Assembly: GCA_023424395.1 (NCBI GenBank) | Contig: JAFADY010000021.1 | Coordinates: 1 to 64,000, forward strand | Direction of reading: 5' to 3' | DNA from: Bacteroidota bacterium | GTDB lineage: Bacteria; Bacteroidota; Bacteroidia; Bacteroidales; Dysgonomonadaceae | Length of the DNA stretch: 64,000 nt | In this document: one piece after another, positions 1 through 8,622 of the stretch | How positions within the stretch are numbered: position 1 is the stretch's first letter | Layout of the letters: each line of letters begins with the position of its first letter | Notes under the pieces: generated by a model | What the model was told of the DNA's origin: nothing | The model's input: the letters and a program-made list of their open reading frames with translations, nothing else | Databases searched by the model: none | Translations under genes and position numbers: made by a program

Positions 1-2
1 CA

Positions 3-1316
3 TCTTGCGGGGCATATTCACAATCGGGTTATTACGGTGGCGGTTACGATGATGGTTATTATGATGACGATTATTACGCCTACGATGATGACTACAACAG
101 AGGAATAAGCTTCCAAACGTTTTACAATGAACTGAATCCTTACGGAACCTGGGTCAACGACAGAAATTACGGTCGTGTGTGGATTCCTCGTGTTGGAAGA
201 GAATTCCATCCTTACGGAACCAACGGTTACTGGGTAATGACTGATTACGGAAACACTTGGGTTTCGAATTACTCTTGGGGCTGGGCTCCTTTCCATTACG
301 GAAGATGGTTCTTTGACGACTACTACGGATGGGCATGGGTTCCCGGATACGAATGGGCTCCTGCATGGGTATCATGGAGAAGCGGCGGCGGATACTACGG
401 ATGGGCACCAATGGGCCCACGAATGGGCATCAGCATTCACATAAACATCCCTACCCGTCACTGGTTGTTCTTATCGAGCGGACACATGTATCACCGCAAC
501 ATGCACAGATATTACAACAGATACAGCCCGAGCATCTATAACAGAACTACGATCATTAACAACACGTACGTGTACAACGATAACCGCTACTACAGTGGCC
601 CGAGCGCAAGGGATTACGAACGCGAAACAGGCAGGAGAACCTCGGTTTACAATCTCGAAAGCACCAATAACCGTTCTTCTCGTGGAACGAGAGTTAGCAA
701 CAACTCGGTAAGTGTTTATCGTCCTGAAGTATCAAGGGGCGCATCAACCAACTCCAGAGCAAGCGTTAACAACAGAACGGCAACCAGCAGCAGAAGCAGC
801 AGCGCAAGCAATCGCAACGCTACGGTAAATAATTCGAGTCGAAACAGCAGCACAGCAAACTCTCGCTCTTCGGTAGGTACTACAAGCCGCAACAGCAATG
901 TAAATACGCGCAGCGCCACAACGCGCCAATCGCAGCCAAACAACAGAGCGATCAATAATTCTCAAACGAGAAGCACCCAGCAAAGAAGCGCAGTACAGTC
1001 GCAGAGTTCACGCAGTAGCAACGGCTCATCGGTGAACAGAAGCGCTGCTCAAAGCCGCTCAAACAATGCAGCGGTGAGATCGCAGGCTCCGACAAGAAGC
1101 ACCAATAATAACGCTTCTGTAAGATCGCAAAGCTCATCATCGCGCAGCAGCGGAGCGGTACGGGCACAAAGCGCAACAAGAAGCAGCAATAACACTGCCG
1201 TAAGGTCACGGAGCGCAAGAAGCAGTAGCAATAGAGCAACAGCTTCCTCCTCTTCCACTCGAAGCAGTAGAAACGAAAATGCAAGCTCCGGTCGTTCATC
1301 CGGAGGACGCAGATAA
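3..1316 (+). CDS. DUF6600-type surface protein with Ser/Arg/Asn-rich tail, 5' end missing
   Basis: Function unknown. The reading frame is open from the window edge, so the start lies upstream. The first visible residues, SCGAYSQSGYY, look like the region just after a lipobox cysteine, so a lipoprotein is possible but unproven. A Tyr/Gly/Asp-rich stretch is followed by FYNELNPYGTWV and several W-G-W-A-P and YGWAW motifs (about residues 40-150 of the visible part), typical of DUF6600 proteins. From about residue 200 to the end the protein is almost entirely Ser, Arg, Asn, Thr and Ala, a long low-complexity basic tail that is probably disordered. The visible part is 437 residues. A strong hairpin terminator follows directly. 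Family call is fairly sure; cellular role is not. Confidence 0.75.
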   Translation, partial: SCGAYSQSGYYGGGYDDGYYDDDYYAYDDDYNRGISFQTFYNELNPYGTWVNDRNYGRVWIPRVGREFHPYGTNGYWVMTDYGNTWVSNYSWGWAPFHYGRWFFDDYYGWAWVPGYEWAPAWVSWRSGGGYYGWAPMGPRMGISIHINIPTRHWLFLSSGHMYHRNMHRYYNRYSPSIYNRTTIINNTYVYNDNRYYSGPSARDYERETGRRTSVYNLESTNNRSSRGTRVSNNSVSVYRPEVSRGASTNSRASVNNRTATSSRSSSASNRNATVNNSSRNSSTANSRSSVGTTSRNSNVNTRSATTRQSQPNNRAINNSQTRSTQQRSAVQSQSSRSSNGSSVNRSAAQSRSNNAAVRSQAPTRSTNNNASVRSQSSSSRSSGAVRAQSATRSSNNTAVRSRSARSSSNRATASSSSTRSSRNENASSGRSSGGRR

Positions 1317-1337
1317 CTCTACTAATGTGTGTAAATT

Positions 1338-1370
1338 AAAAAGGCCGCCCGAGATGGGCGGCCTTTTTCG
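1338..1370. terminator. Bidirectional intrinsic terminator between the DUF6600 gene and rny
   Basis: The arms AAAGGCCGCCC and GGGCGGCCTTT pair perfectly around a GAGAT loop and have A and T runs on the two flanks. It therefore reads as a terminator on both strands and separates two convergent genes. Confidence 0.9.
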
Positions 1371-1388
1371 ATTTATAGCATTTAATTT

Positions 1389-2918
1389 TTACTTCGCATA
1401 ACTTACAGCTCTCGTTTCACGGATAACGGTGATTTTCACCTGCCCGGGATAAGTCATGTCTGTTTGAATTTTTTTTGCAATTTCGGCAGAAAGTTTTTCG
1501 GTATCGGTGTCGTCGATCTTATCAGCGCCAACAATCACCCGAAGTTCGCGGCCTGCCTGAATAGCATAAGTTTTAACTACACCCGGGTATGAAAGCGCAA
1601 GATTTTCCAAGTCGTTCAAACGTTTCAAGTAGGCTTCCACGATTTCGTGCCTTGCTCCAGGTCGGGCACCCGAAATAGAGTCGCAAACCTGAACAATGGG
1701 CGCTAAAAGTGTGCCCATTTCCACTTCATCGTGGTGCGATCCGATAGCGTTGCAGATATCGGGTTTTTCCTTGTATTTTTCCGCCAGTTTCATACCAAGC
1801 ACGGCGTGCGGAAGTTCAGGTTCGTCATCGGGCACTTTGCCGATGTCGTGCAACAAACCGGCACGTTTTGCTTTTTTGGGATTCAAGCCAAGTTCTGAAG
1901 CCATGATGGCACACAAATTGGCTGTTTCGCGTGAGTGCTGCAACAAATTTTGTCCGTAAGACGAACGGTATTTCATTTTACCGATTAAACGGATCAATTC
2001 GGGGTGCATACCGTGAATTCCTAAATCGATAACGGTACGTTTTCCAGTTTCAACAATTTCTTCCTCGATCTGCTTTTTCACTTTCGATACAACTTCCTCA
2101 ATCCGCGCAGGATGGATACGCCCATCGGCAACCAATTGGTGAAGCGACAAACGCGCAATTTCGCGACGAACCGGATCAAATCCCGAAAGTACGATCGCCT
2201 CCGGCGTATCGTCTACTACTATTTCCACACCGGTAGCCGCTTCCAAAGCGCGGATATTTCGTCCTTCGCGACCGATGATGCGGCCTTTTACCTCATCGGA
2301 ATCGATATGAAAAACGGTAATAGCATTTTCAATGGCGGTTTCGGTAGCCACGCGTTGTATGGAGTTTACCACAATACGCTTGGCTTCTTTGTTGGCCGTC
2401 ATTTTTGCCTCTTCCATGATCTCATTCACGTAAGATTGTGCATCGGTTTTGGCTTCTTCTTTCAACGATTCAACCAAACGTTCTTTGGCTTCATCTGCCG
2501 AAAGCCCCGAAATGGTTTCTAATTTCTCAACCGATTGACGATGAAGTTTGTCTAACTCCATGGCTTTTTTATCCAAAAACTCTTGCTGGTTCTCAAGATT
2601 GGTTTTTACCGAATCAATTTCGGAGCCTTTTTTGTTAAGTTCATCCTGACGCTGATTAAGCGACATCTCACGCTGTTTTAATCTGTTCTCGGTAATTTGT
2701 ATTTTCGATGTGCGGGAATTTGCCTGTTTTTCGGCTTCTGCTTTCATCACAATCACCTCTTCTTTCGCTTCGAGTAATTTATTTTTTTTGATTACTTCGG
2801 CATCTTTTTCGGCATCGCTCAATATTTTTTGAGCACGCGAATTCGCCGTTTTACCGGTAATGTACCATGCAATTATTGCACCGACAATTAAACCGATAAC
2901 GCCTATTAATATTTCCAT
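1389..2918 (-). CDS. rny: Ribonuclease Y
   Basis: Membrane-anchored endoribonuclease that starts mRNA decay. An N-terminal transmembrane helix (residues 2-20) is followed by a long charged coiled coil (about 25-190). A KH domain follows with [12 protein letters not shown] at 212-223, and then an HD domain with the metal ligands in GLLHDIGK (H357, D358) and GSHHDE (about 393-398). The length, 509 residues, is normal for the family. The start was chosen because [10 protein letters not shown] begins the membrane anchor. It lies downstream of zapA on the same strand, with about 150 bases between them that hold a long hairpin. That this hairpin partly uncouples rny from zapA is inference. Confidence 0.97.
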   Translation of the reverse strand: MEILIGVIGLIVGAIIAWYITGKTANSRAQKILSDAEKDAEVIKKNKLLEAKEEVIVMKAEAEKQANSRTSKIQITENRLKQREMSLNQRQDELNKKGSEIDSVKTNLENQQEFLDKKAMELDKLHRQSVEKLETISGLSADEAKERLVESLKEEAKTDAQSYVNEIMEEAKMTANKEAKRIVVNSIQRVATETAIENAITVFHIDSDEVKGRIIGREGRNIRALEAATGVEIVVDDTPEAIVLSGFDPVRREIARLSLHQLVADGRIHPARIEEVVSKVKKQIEEEIVETGKRTVIDLGIHGMHPELIRLIGKMKYRSSYGQNLLQHSRETANLCAIMASELGLNPKKAKRAGLLHDIGKVPDDEPELPHAVLGMKLAEKYKEKPDICNAIGSHHDEVEMGTLLAPIVQVCDSISGARPGARHEIVEAYLKRLNDLENLALSYPGVVKTYAIQAGRELRVIVGADKIDDTDTEKLSAEIAKKIQTDMTYPGQVKITVIRETRAVSYAK

Positions 2919-2990
2919 ATAACTTATTTTGATTTTTTAATTATACCTTTCCATACAGGAAAAGCGTTGGTTCTAAATGTTTTTTGTTCT

Positions 2991-3052
2991 ATAATAAAAA
3001 TTCGCACTCAATTTTACATTCAAACAATTCGAACGTAAAAAAGGTGCGATAA
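2991..3052 (-). terminator. Long hairpin with T run between zapA and rny
   Basis: On the minus strand an outer TCGCAC/GTGCGA stem encloses an inner 10-bp stem (TTTTACGTTC/GAATGTAAAA, one G-U pair). ATTTTTATT follows. This looks like an intrinsic terminator or attenuator for the zapA transcript ahead of rny; a structured small RNA is the alternative. Confidence 0.55.
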
Positions 3053-3070
3053 TTTTTAATTGATTAAAAC

Positions 3071-3373
3071 TTATTGTTTTTTCAAATAAACATCTAACTC
3101 ATTAATAATCAGATTAATTTTATCCTCGTAAAGTTTTGTGTTGTTTTTGCTTCCCAAAGAAAAATTTTCCACCAATGCCTGAATAGCGGTCATAGCCATA
3201 AAATCTTGCGTGTTCGTATCGGAGTTTTCTCCAAACGCTACACGATATTGGTTTATCTTATTATTTATCTGTTTGGCGGCATCGCGAAAAGCCTGTTCCT
3301 CAGACCTTTTAATCTGCAAAGGATATTTGCGTCCGTCAATTGTTAGTGTTAATAAAAAATTGTCATCGCTCAT
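3071..3373 (-). CDS. zapA: Cell division protein ZapA
   Basis: Small protein that bundles FtsZ protofilaments at the division site. It is 100 residues long, the usual ZapA length. The N-terminal beta region contains LTIDGRKYPLQIKRSEEQAF (residues 9-28), and a C-terminal helix is predicted to dimerise as a coiled coil. It follows a ZapB-like coiled-coil gene on the same strand with an 18-base gap, so the two are probably one transcript from the promoter at about 3705-3736. The identity rests on sequence pattern and on the conserved pairing with a coiled-coil gene and rny in Bacteroidota. Confidence 0.88.
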   Translation of the reverse strand: MSDDNFLLTLTIDGRKYPLQIKRSEEQAFRDAAKQINNKINQYRVAFGENSDTNTQDFMAMTAIQALVENFSLGSKNNTKLYEDKINLIINELDVYLKKQ

Positions 3374-3391
3374 AATCGCATAAACTTTACA

Positions 3392-3685
3392 TTAACTATT
3401 CAATAAATTTATGCATTTATCAACTTCTCGCACCAATTTCGACAACTTGTTTTTAGCCGAATTCACATCAACCGATGCGGCCGTGATGGTTCTCGCCATT
3501 TTTAAGCTATCGTATTTTGTTTTCAACAGGTTTAAATCTTTGGCAATTTCATCTAACTGAGATTGCTTGGATTTTATTTCGGATTTCAATCGCGTGTTTT
3601 CGCCTTTTAAAGAGTCGCATAAAAACATTACTTGTTTTACACGTACCTCTAAGTTAACCAACAACTTGCTTTTATCCTCAGCCAT
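3392..3685 (-). CDS. Small coiled-coil protein, ZapB-like, upstream of zapA
   Basis: A 97-residue, highly charged, mostly helical protein beginning MAEDKSKLLV, with no signal peptide or membrane segment. Heptad-like leucines and many Lys/Glu/Ser residues indicate a coiled coil along most of its length. I chose ATG 3685 over the in-frame start at 3703. A well-formed promoter (TTTG-N20-TATATTTG on the minus strand, 3705-3736) would start transcription near 3698, which leaves the upstream codon outside the message. Position directly before zapA suggests a division-ring partner such as ZapB, but the sequence alone does not prove that. Confidence 0.7.
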   Translation of the reverse strand: MAEDKSKLLVNLEVRVKQVMFLCDSLKGENTRLKSEIKSKQSQLDEIAKDLNLLKTKYDSLKMARTITAASVDVNSAKNKLSKLVREVDKCINLLNS

Positions 3686-3704
3686 AAGAAAACAAAAATT
3701 CATG

Positions 3705-3736
3705 CAAATATAACGATAGATAGAGTTTTAAACAAA
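3705..3736 (-). promoter_or_regulatory. Promoter of the zapB-like/zapA unit
   Basis: The minus strand shows TTTG, then 20 bases, then TATATTTG. This matches the Bacteroidota TTTG-N19-21-TAnnTTTG promoter. The start point would fall near 3698, about 13 bases before the chosen start codon. Confidence 0.75.
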
Positions 3737-3822
3737 TTTTTCAACTTTATTTTGCAATAATTCATCTAATTAGTAGAGATTAAAGAGATTATTGTTTAGA
3801 TTTTGCAGGTGAAAAAAATTTC

Positions 3823-3853
3823 ATTGCCATTTTCTTAAAATGCTGTATCTTTG
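3823..3853 (+). promoter_or_regulatory. Promoter of alaS
   Basis: TATCTTTG at 3846-3853 is a perfect Bacteroidota -7 element. An ATTG at 3823-3826 sits 19 bases upstream as a degenerate -33 element. The leader is about 48 bases. Confidence 0.75.
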
Positions 3854-3886
3854 CACCTCAAAAGAAATTTTGGGTTTTCAACGCGA

Positions 3887-3907
3887 AACCCGCAACCCGT
3901 AACTCGA
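3887..3907 (+). repeat. Degenerate heptamer repeat abutting the alaS start codon
   Basis: Three consecutive 7-base units, AACCCGC, AACCCGT and AACTCGA, fill the space where a ribosome binding site would lie and end one base before the ATG at 3909. No Shine-Dalgarno sequence is visible. Confidence 0.6.
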
Positions 3908-3908
3908 T

Positions 3909-6530
3909 ATGACTTCACAAGAAATTCGTCAATCTTTCAAAGATTTTTTTGCGTCAAAAGCGCATCAAATCGTGCCTTCGGCACCGATGGTTATTAAAGA
4001 CGACCCCACGCTGATGTTTACCAATGCCGGTATGAATCAGTTTAAAGATGTTATTTTGGGCAACGCGCCCGTTAAAAATCCGCGTGTGGCGGATTCGCAA
4101 AAATGCTTGCGCGTGAGCGGAAAGCACAACGATTTGGAAGAGGTGGGGCACGATACCTATCATCACACGATGTTTGAAATGTTGGGTAACTGGTCGTTTG
4201 GCGATTATTTCAAAAAAGAAGCCATCGCTTGGGCGTGGGAATATTTGACGGATGTTTTGAAACTTGACCCGAATAGGTTGTACGCTTCGGTTTTTGAAGG
4301 AAACAACGAAGAAAATCTCGAACGCGACGATGAAGCCGTCGGTTACTGGGAAAAATATCTTCCGAAAGACCGTATCATCAACGGAAATAAAAAGGATAAT
4401 TTCTGGGAAATGGGCGATACTGGTCCGTGTGGTCCGTGTTCTGAAATCCACATCGACATCCGTCCCGATAGTGAACGTGCAAAGGTAGATGGTGTATCGC
4501 TCGTGAATAACGACCATCCGCAAGTTATTGAGATTTGGAATCTGGTATTTATGCAATACAACCGTAAGGCCGATGGTTCGCTGGAGCCGCTTCCCGCCAA
4601 GGTAATTGATACGGGAATGGGTTTCGAGCGGCTTTGTATGGCTGTTCAGGGGAAACTGTCGAATTATGATACCGATGTTTTTCAGCCGATTATCGCTAAA
4701 ATCGGAGAAATTACAAATACAAAATACGGCGCCGATGTCCAAAATGACATCGCTATGCGCGTGATTGCCGATCACGTTCGCACCATTGCTTTTTCGATAA
4801 CAGACGGTCAGTTGCCATCGAACGCCAAAGCAGGATACGTTATTCGTCGTATTTTGCGCCGAGCCGTTCGGTACGGATATACTTTTTTGGGAATGCACGA
4901 AGCGTTTATGTACAAGCTTATTCCTTCGCTCATTGAGGTGATGGGCGATGCGTATCCTGAACTGGAAGCGCAAAAAACGCTGATTGAAAAAGTTGTTAAT
5001 GAAGAAGAAAACTCATTTTTAAGAACCCTTGAAACCGGAATTCGTTTGCTGGACAAAGAAATCACCGAACACATACAATCGGGTAAAAAACAATTGGAAG
5101 GCGAAATCGCGTTTCAATTGTACGACACGTTTGGCTTTCCGCTTGATTTAACGGAGCTCATTCTGCGCGAAAACGATATGGAGGTTGACCACAAAGCCTT
5201 TGACGTGGAAATGCAGAAACAAAAAGAACGCGCCCGCAATGCCGCTTCCGTTGAAACCGGCGATTGGACAAAAGTGCGCGATGGCGAAACCGAATTTGTG
5301 GGTTACGATGAAACGGAAACCAAAACGCAACTGCTTCGTTACCGCAGAGTAAAACAAAAAAACAAAGAGTTTTATCAAATTGTACTTTCTAAATCGCCAT
5401 TTTATGCCGAAATGGGGGGACAAGTGGGAGACAGTGGTTTGTTAGTTTCGCAATCTGGCGAAGAAATCGTCGTTTTTGATACCAAGCGCGAAAACAATCT
5501 TGCCGTACATCTTACGAATAATCTTCCGCAAGATGTGGAAAACGAATTTACTGCCCGCATCAACACCGACAAACGTATCGCTACCGAGAGCAACCACACC
5601 GCTACGCATCTCATGCACGAGGCGCTTCGCGAAGTGTTGGGCACGCATGTGGAGCAGAAAGGTTCATATGTTTCGCCTGAAGTGCTGCGTTTCGACTTCT
5701 CACATTTTCAGAAAATGACACCCGAAGAAATTCGCGCGGTGGAACAAAAAGTTACCGAAAAAATTCGTGAAAACTTCGCTATCGAGGAACATCGGCACGT
5801 TCCCATTGAGGAAGCAAAAGCACAAGGCGCGATGGCGCTTTTCGGCGAGAAATACGGCGACGACGTTCGTACCGTTCGCTTCGGCTCGTCTATTGAATTG
5901 TGCGGAGGCACCCATATTTCTTCTACCGGACGCATTGGTACGTTCCGCATTGTGAGCGAAAGTGCTATTGCTGCGGGCGTGCGTCGCATAGAAGCTGTTA
6001 CGGCTAAAGCTTGCGAGGATTATCTTTACAAAATGGAAGATGTGCTGCGCGAAGCCAAGAATATGGTAGCCGCTAATGCGCCCGAAATTATGGTGGGTAT
6101 CAACAAGTTGGTAAACGAAAACGAGGAAATGAAAAAACAAATTCAGGAATTCGTGAAAGAAAGAACCGAACAATTGAAACAGAATATTATTGCCACAAAG
6201 CAAGAAATAAACGGTGTCACGGTTTTTAAGGTATTGCTGCCAATGGCGATGCCTGAAATTTTGAAAGACATTGCGTTTCAGCTGAAAGGGCAGTTCCCCG
6301 AAAATATGTTTTTCGTTGCCGGAACCGAGTTTCAAGGGAAACCAATGCTCACCGTGATGCTGAGCGATGATTTGGTTGCCCGCGGATTTCACGCCGGAAA
6401 TATGGTGCGTGAAGCTGCCAAACTCATTCAAGGCGGCGGCGGCGGACAACCGCACTTTGCCACTGCCGGAGGCAAAAATGCCGATGGCTTGAATATGGCG
6501 GTGGAGGCGATATTGGGTGCAATAAAATAA
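3909..6530 (+). CDS. alaS: Alanine--tRNA ligase
   Basis: Charges tRNA-Ala in the cytoplasm and edits mischarged Ser and Gly. It is 873 residues, full length for the family. The class II catalytic core is at the N-terminus ([18 protein letters not shown] near residue 80; [13 protein letters not shown] near 170). The editing domain carries the zinc-ligand motifs HTATHLMH (about 560) and CGGTHI (about 664), and the C-Ala domain closes with [14 protein letters not shown]. The start gives the expected TSQEIRQSF beginning. The last codons read [14 protein letters not shown] second copy of this tail, reading [11 protein letters not shown], lies 741 bases downstream, so the present 3' end appears to have been replaced during an insertion event. 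The enzyme looks intact. Confidence 0.98.
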   Translation: MTSQEIRQSFKDFFASKAHQIVPSAPMVIKDDPTLMFTNAGMNQFKDVILGNAPVKNPRVADSQKCLRVSGKHNDLEEVGHDTYHHTMFEMLGNWSFGDYFKKEAIAWAWEYLTDVLKLDPNRLYASVFEGNNEENLERDDEAVGYWEKYLPKDRIINGNKKDNFWEMGDTGPCGPCSEIHIDIRPDSERAKVDGVSLVNNDHPQVIEIWNLVFMQYNRKADGSLEPLPAKVIDTGMGFERLCMAVQGKLSNYDTDVFQPIIAKIGEITNTKYGADVQNDIAMRVIADHVRTIAFSITDGQLPSNAKAGYVIRRILRRAVRYGYTFLGMHEAFMYKLIPSLIEVMGDAYPELEAQKTLIEKVVNEEENSFLRTLETGIRLLDKEITEHIQSGKKQLEGEIAFQLYDTFGFPLDLTELILRENDMEVDHKAFDVEMQKQKERARNAASVETGDWTKVRDGETEFVGYDETETKTQLLRYRRVKQKNKEFYQIVLSKSPFYAEMGGQVGDSGLLVSQSGEEIVVFDTKRENNLAVHLTNNLPQDVENEFTARINTDKRIATESNHTATHLMHEALREVLGTHVEQKGSYVSPEVLRFDFSHFQKMTPEEIRAVEQKVTEKIRENFAIEEHRHVPIEEAKAQGAMALFGEKYGDDVRTVRFGSSIELCGGTHISSTGRIGTFRIVSESAIAAGVRRIEAVTAKACEDYLYKMEDVLREAKNMVAANAPEIMVGINKLVNENEEMKKQIQEFVKERTEQLKQNIIATKQEINGVTVFKVLLPMAMPEILKDIAFQLKGQFPENMFFVAGTEFQGKPMLTVMLSDDLVARGFHAGNMVREAAKLIQGGGGGQPHFATAGGKNADGLNMAVEAILGAIK
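6489..6516 (+). repeat. Direct repeat, copy 1, inside the alaS 3' end
   Basis: These 28 bases (TTGAATATGG...GATATTGG) are repeated exactly at 7230-7257. Weaker similarity continues past the stop codon (AGATAGAGAA against GGATAGAGAA). The repeat encodes the last conserved residues of AlaS. Confidence 0.9.
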
Positions 6531-6615
6531 AGCAGATAGAGAAGTAAATAGTCTTTGCTAATAAGATATTGATGATATCTTGATTAGTTGTTGACATCTT
6601 CGATGTTGTATTTAA

Positions 6616-7146
6616 AGCCCTGAAAATGCCTATAATAAAAAGCTGATTTGTACTAGTTCAAATCCATCTATTGCCACAGTAAGTTAAGAGGGACTAGTCC
6701 AAGCACTTACAACGGGCCATACAACAATTTCTGTTAAATCAGAAGATAATGGAGCAACAACTTATTGTAATGTGAACGTGAATGAAATAACGTCTTTTAT
6801 TTCATTGTATTTTCCAAGCGCTAGTGTTATGAATATCAATGGATATATTTCAGGCTCTATTTATTCGGGGATAACAAATCGGAGCAATGAAACGATTGAA
6901 TTGATATCATTTGGTGTTTATGATGGGAATACAGGTGTTCGTGTAGGCTATACAACAGATCCATCAAAACTAGGAATACTTTCGCCTGGTGCAACAACAA
7001 ATCTGGGAATGCAATTTAATTCAGTTTATCTACCTATTTTTAAGTGGACTTTCAAATGGAATAATCAAGAATATGCTGTGCAACACCAGTATACAGGTTC
7101 ACGTTCGGCTACAAAAAGTGGAATAAAATTGAATACAATTAATTGA
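6616..7146 (+). pseudogene. Remnant of a Big_2 (bacterial Ig-like) domain protein
   Basis: One frame reads SPENAYNKKL, then TSSNPSIATVS, then an in-frame TAA (6685-6687), then EGLVQALTTGHTTISV and NGATTYCNVNV. This is the classic Big_2 consensus split by a stop codon. After it come about 120 further residues with GYISGSIYSGITN and FKWTFKWNNQEY, ending at 7146. The usual Trp before TSSNPSIATV is Cys here. Further upstream the frame is full of stops and no start codon or signal peptide is present, so the N-terminal part is gone. A downstream GTG at 6772 could in principle start a 124-residue protein, but that would begin inside the last strand of the domain. Best read as a decayed surface-protein gene inserted behind alaS. 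Confidence 0.75.
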
Positions 7147-7229
7147 TGGAAAAAGTTATTTGTTTTTAGAATGTGAAAGTAACACTCCTGTTTTGAAATT
7201 ACTCTAAGTCCTTTAAAACTCCCGACAGA

Positions 7230-7265
7230 TTGAATATGGCGGTGGAGGCGATATTGGAAAAGTAG
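7230..7265 (+). pseudogene. Second copy of the alaS 3' end (tail fragment)
   Basis: In frame this reads [11 protein letters not shown] and then TAG, a normal-looking AlaS C-terminus. Its first 28 bases match the live alaS at 6489-6516 exactly. An intrinsic terminator follows 35 bases later. This is most simply the displaced original end of alaS. Confidence 0.75.
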
Positions 7266-7299
7266 GATAGAGAAATTGTCGGATGACAGATGACAGAAG

Positions 7300-7337
7300 A
7301 CCGAAGCGGTTATTTGCCGTTTCGGTTTCCTTTTTCT
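7300..7337 (+). terminator. Intrinsic terminator behind the displaced alaS tail
   Basis: ACCGAAGCGG and CCGTTTCGGT pair over 10 bp (one G-U) around a TTATTTG loop. A pyrimidine/T-rich run (TTCCTTTTTC) follows. Confidence 0.75.
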
Positions 7338-7404
7338 AATTCCTCCACTCACCTTGGAGACAACTTTTAACCAAAGATAAACCATTTTTATTATTTCTTT
7401 CCAA

Positions 7405-7440
7405 TTTGCACCCTTAGTATCATCTTTTTTCATATATTTG
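7405..7440 (+). promoter_or_regulatory. Promoter of the LacI-family regulator
   Basis: TATATTTG at 7433-7440 fits the -7 consensus. A TTTG at 7405-7408 is present, with a slightly long spacing of 24 bases. The remainder of the 7147-7462 gap holds only the alaS tail copy and its terminator. Confidence 0.55.
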
Positions 7441-7462
7441 AAAGAATTTTATTCGTTGTACT

Positions 7463-8476
7463 ATGGATAAACGGCAGATTACCTTAAAAGACATTGCGAA
7501 GGAATTGAATTTATCGCCTTCTACGGTTTCTCGCGCGCTAAGAAATCATCCGGCGATCAGCAAAGAAACGAGAGAACTTGTACAGCAATATGCCGAAAAA
7601 CACAAGTATAAACCCAATACATTGGCTTTGAGGCTTAGAACTAACCGTAATAATACCATTGGCGTCATTGTACCCGAAATTGTCCATTATTTCTTTTCCA
7701 CCGTACTTGCCGGAATTCAGGAAGAAGCAGAGAGCGAAAACTACAATTTAATTATATGCCATTCAAACGAAGATTACAAAAGAGAGGCCAAAAGTGTTGA
7801 AACCCTTCTCGATGCGCGTGTTTGCGGCATATTGGCATCGCAATCCAAAACCACGCAAGAATTTCAGCATTTTCAAAATATTCTGGATAACGATGTGCAT
7901 TTGGTTTTTTTCGATCGGATCTGTACCGGCATCAATACCGATAAAGTGGTGATAGATGATTATGCCGGCGCTTTCAATGGAGTGGATTATCTGATAAAAA
8001 CGGGTTGTAAGGAAATTGCATTTTTAGGCTCAAATCCCCATTTGCCCATTGCCAATAACCGGCGGATGGGCTATGAAGATGCTTTGAGAAAACACAATAT
8101 TCCTGTAAATAAAAAACTTATACATATTTGCGACACCATAGAGGTTGCCTGGAGAGTAGTCCCCGAAATTCTAAAATCGGACAACGTTCCCGATGCGTTT
8201 TTCTGTATTAATGATGAAGTAGCGGCATATACCTTGCAAATTGTAAAATCTGCAGGATTTAAGATTCCCGAAGATATTTCCGTTTGCGGATTCACGAACT
8301 CATACATTACGGAAGTTACCGACCCTACGCTCACCAGTATAGAGCAACACGGCTTTGAAATGGGCAAACAAGCCGCCCGATTACTTATTAACAGGGTTGA
8401 AGGCAAGGAAACAAAAAAAGGCATCGTCAGCAAACTGATAAAAACGGAGTTGGTGGTAAGAAATTCAACCAGGTAA
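7463..8476 (+). CDS. LacI/GalR-family transcriptional regulator
   Basis: DNA-binding sugar-responsive regulator of 337 residues, a standard LacI length. An N-terminal helix-turn-helix (ITLKDIAKELNLSPSTVSRAL, about residues 6-26) and hinge are followed by a periplasmic-binding-protein-like effector domain (from about GVIVPEIVHYFFSTVL). The C-terminal part contains PDAFFCINDEVA and SVCGFTNS, typical of the family. It stands immediately upstream of an SLC45/GPH-like sugar transporter and a GH13 enzyme in the same orientation, so it probably controls uptake and breakdown of malto-oligosaccharides. The effector is inferred from the neighbours only. Confidence 0.93.
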   Translation: MDKRQITLKDIAKELNLSPSTVSRALRNHPAISKETRELVQQYAEKHKYKPNTLALRLRTNRNNTIGVIVPEIVHYFFSTVLAGIQEEAESENYNLIICHSNEDYKREAKSVETLLDARVCGILASQSKTTQEFQHFQNILDNDVHLVFFDRICTGINTDKVVIDDYAGAFNGVDYLIKTGCKEIAFLGSNPHLPIANNRRMGYEDALRKHNIPVNKKLIHICDTIEVAWRVVPEILKSDNVPDAFFCINDEVAAYTLQIVKSAGFKIPEDISVCGFTNSYITEVTDPTLTSIEQHGFEMGKQAARLLINRVEGKETKKGIVSKLIKTELVVRNSTR

Positions 8477-8579
8477 ATCCTAATTCTTTTTCTAATGCTT
8501 GTCCGTGTCAATGCATTCGATTGCATAAAAAATCTCCGATTTTAGTCCTTTAGTACTCTTTTCGCACCCTAAACCTTTA

Positions 8580-8587
8580 TATATTTG
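8580..8587 (+). promoter_or_regulatory. -7 element before the sugar transporter gene
   Basis: TATATTTG matches TAnnTTTG 35 bases before the chosen start codon at 8623. It gives the transporter-amylase pair its own promoter, which the LacI regulator could act on. No clear operator palindrome was made out. Confidence 0.55.
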
Positions 8588-8622
8588 CGTAATGAGTGTT
8601 AAATCATAGAAAAACATCTTAC

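Noticed and set aside
3954..4973. A 339-codon open frame on the minus strand inside alaS
   Set aside because: It is antisense to a highly conserved gene. Its translation is rich in Phe, His, Arg and Asn without any domain, and no promoter faces it. It is a codon-bias shadow.
5700..6455. A 251-codon open frame on the minus strand inside alaS
   Set aside because: Same situation: antisense, His/Phe/Asn-rich composition, no recognisable domain and no start context.
7065..7433. A 122-codon minus-strand frame across the alaS tail copy and terminator
   Set aside because: It runs through a terminator hairpin and a gene remnant, with no domain or promoter; probably chance.
6531..7462. Search for a transposase, integrase or tRNA in the alaS scar
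   Set aside because: No such frame or cloverleaf was found in any reading frame; only the Big_2 remnant and the alaS tail copy are present.
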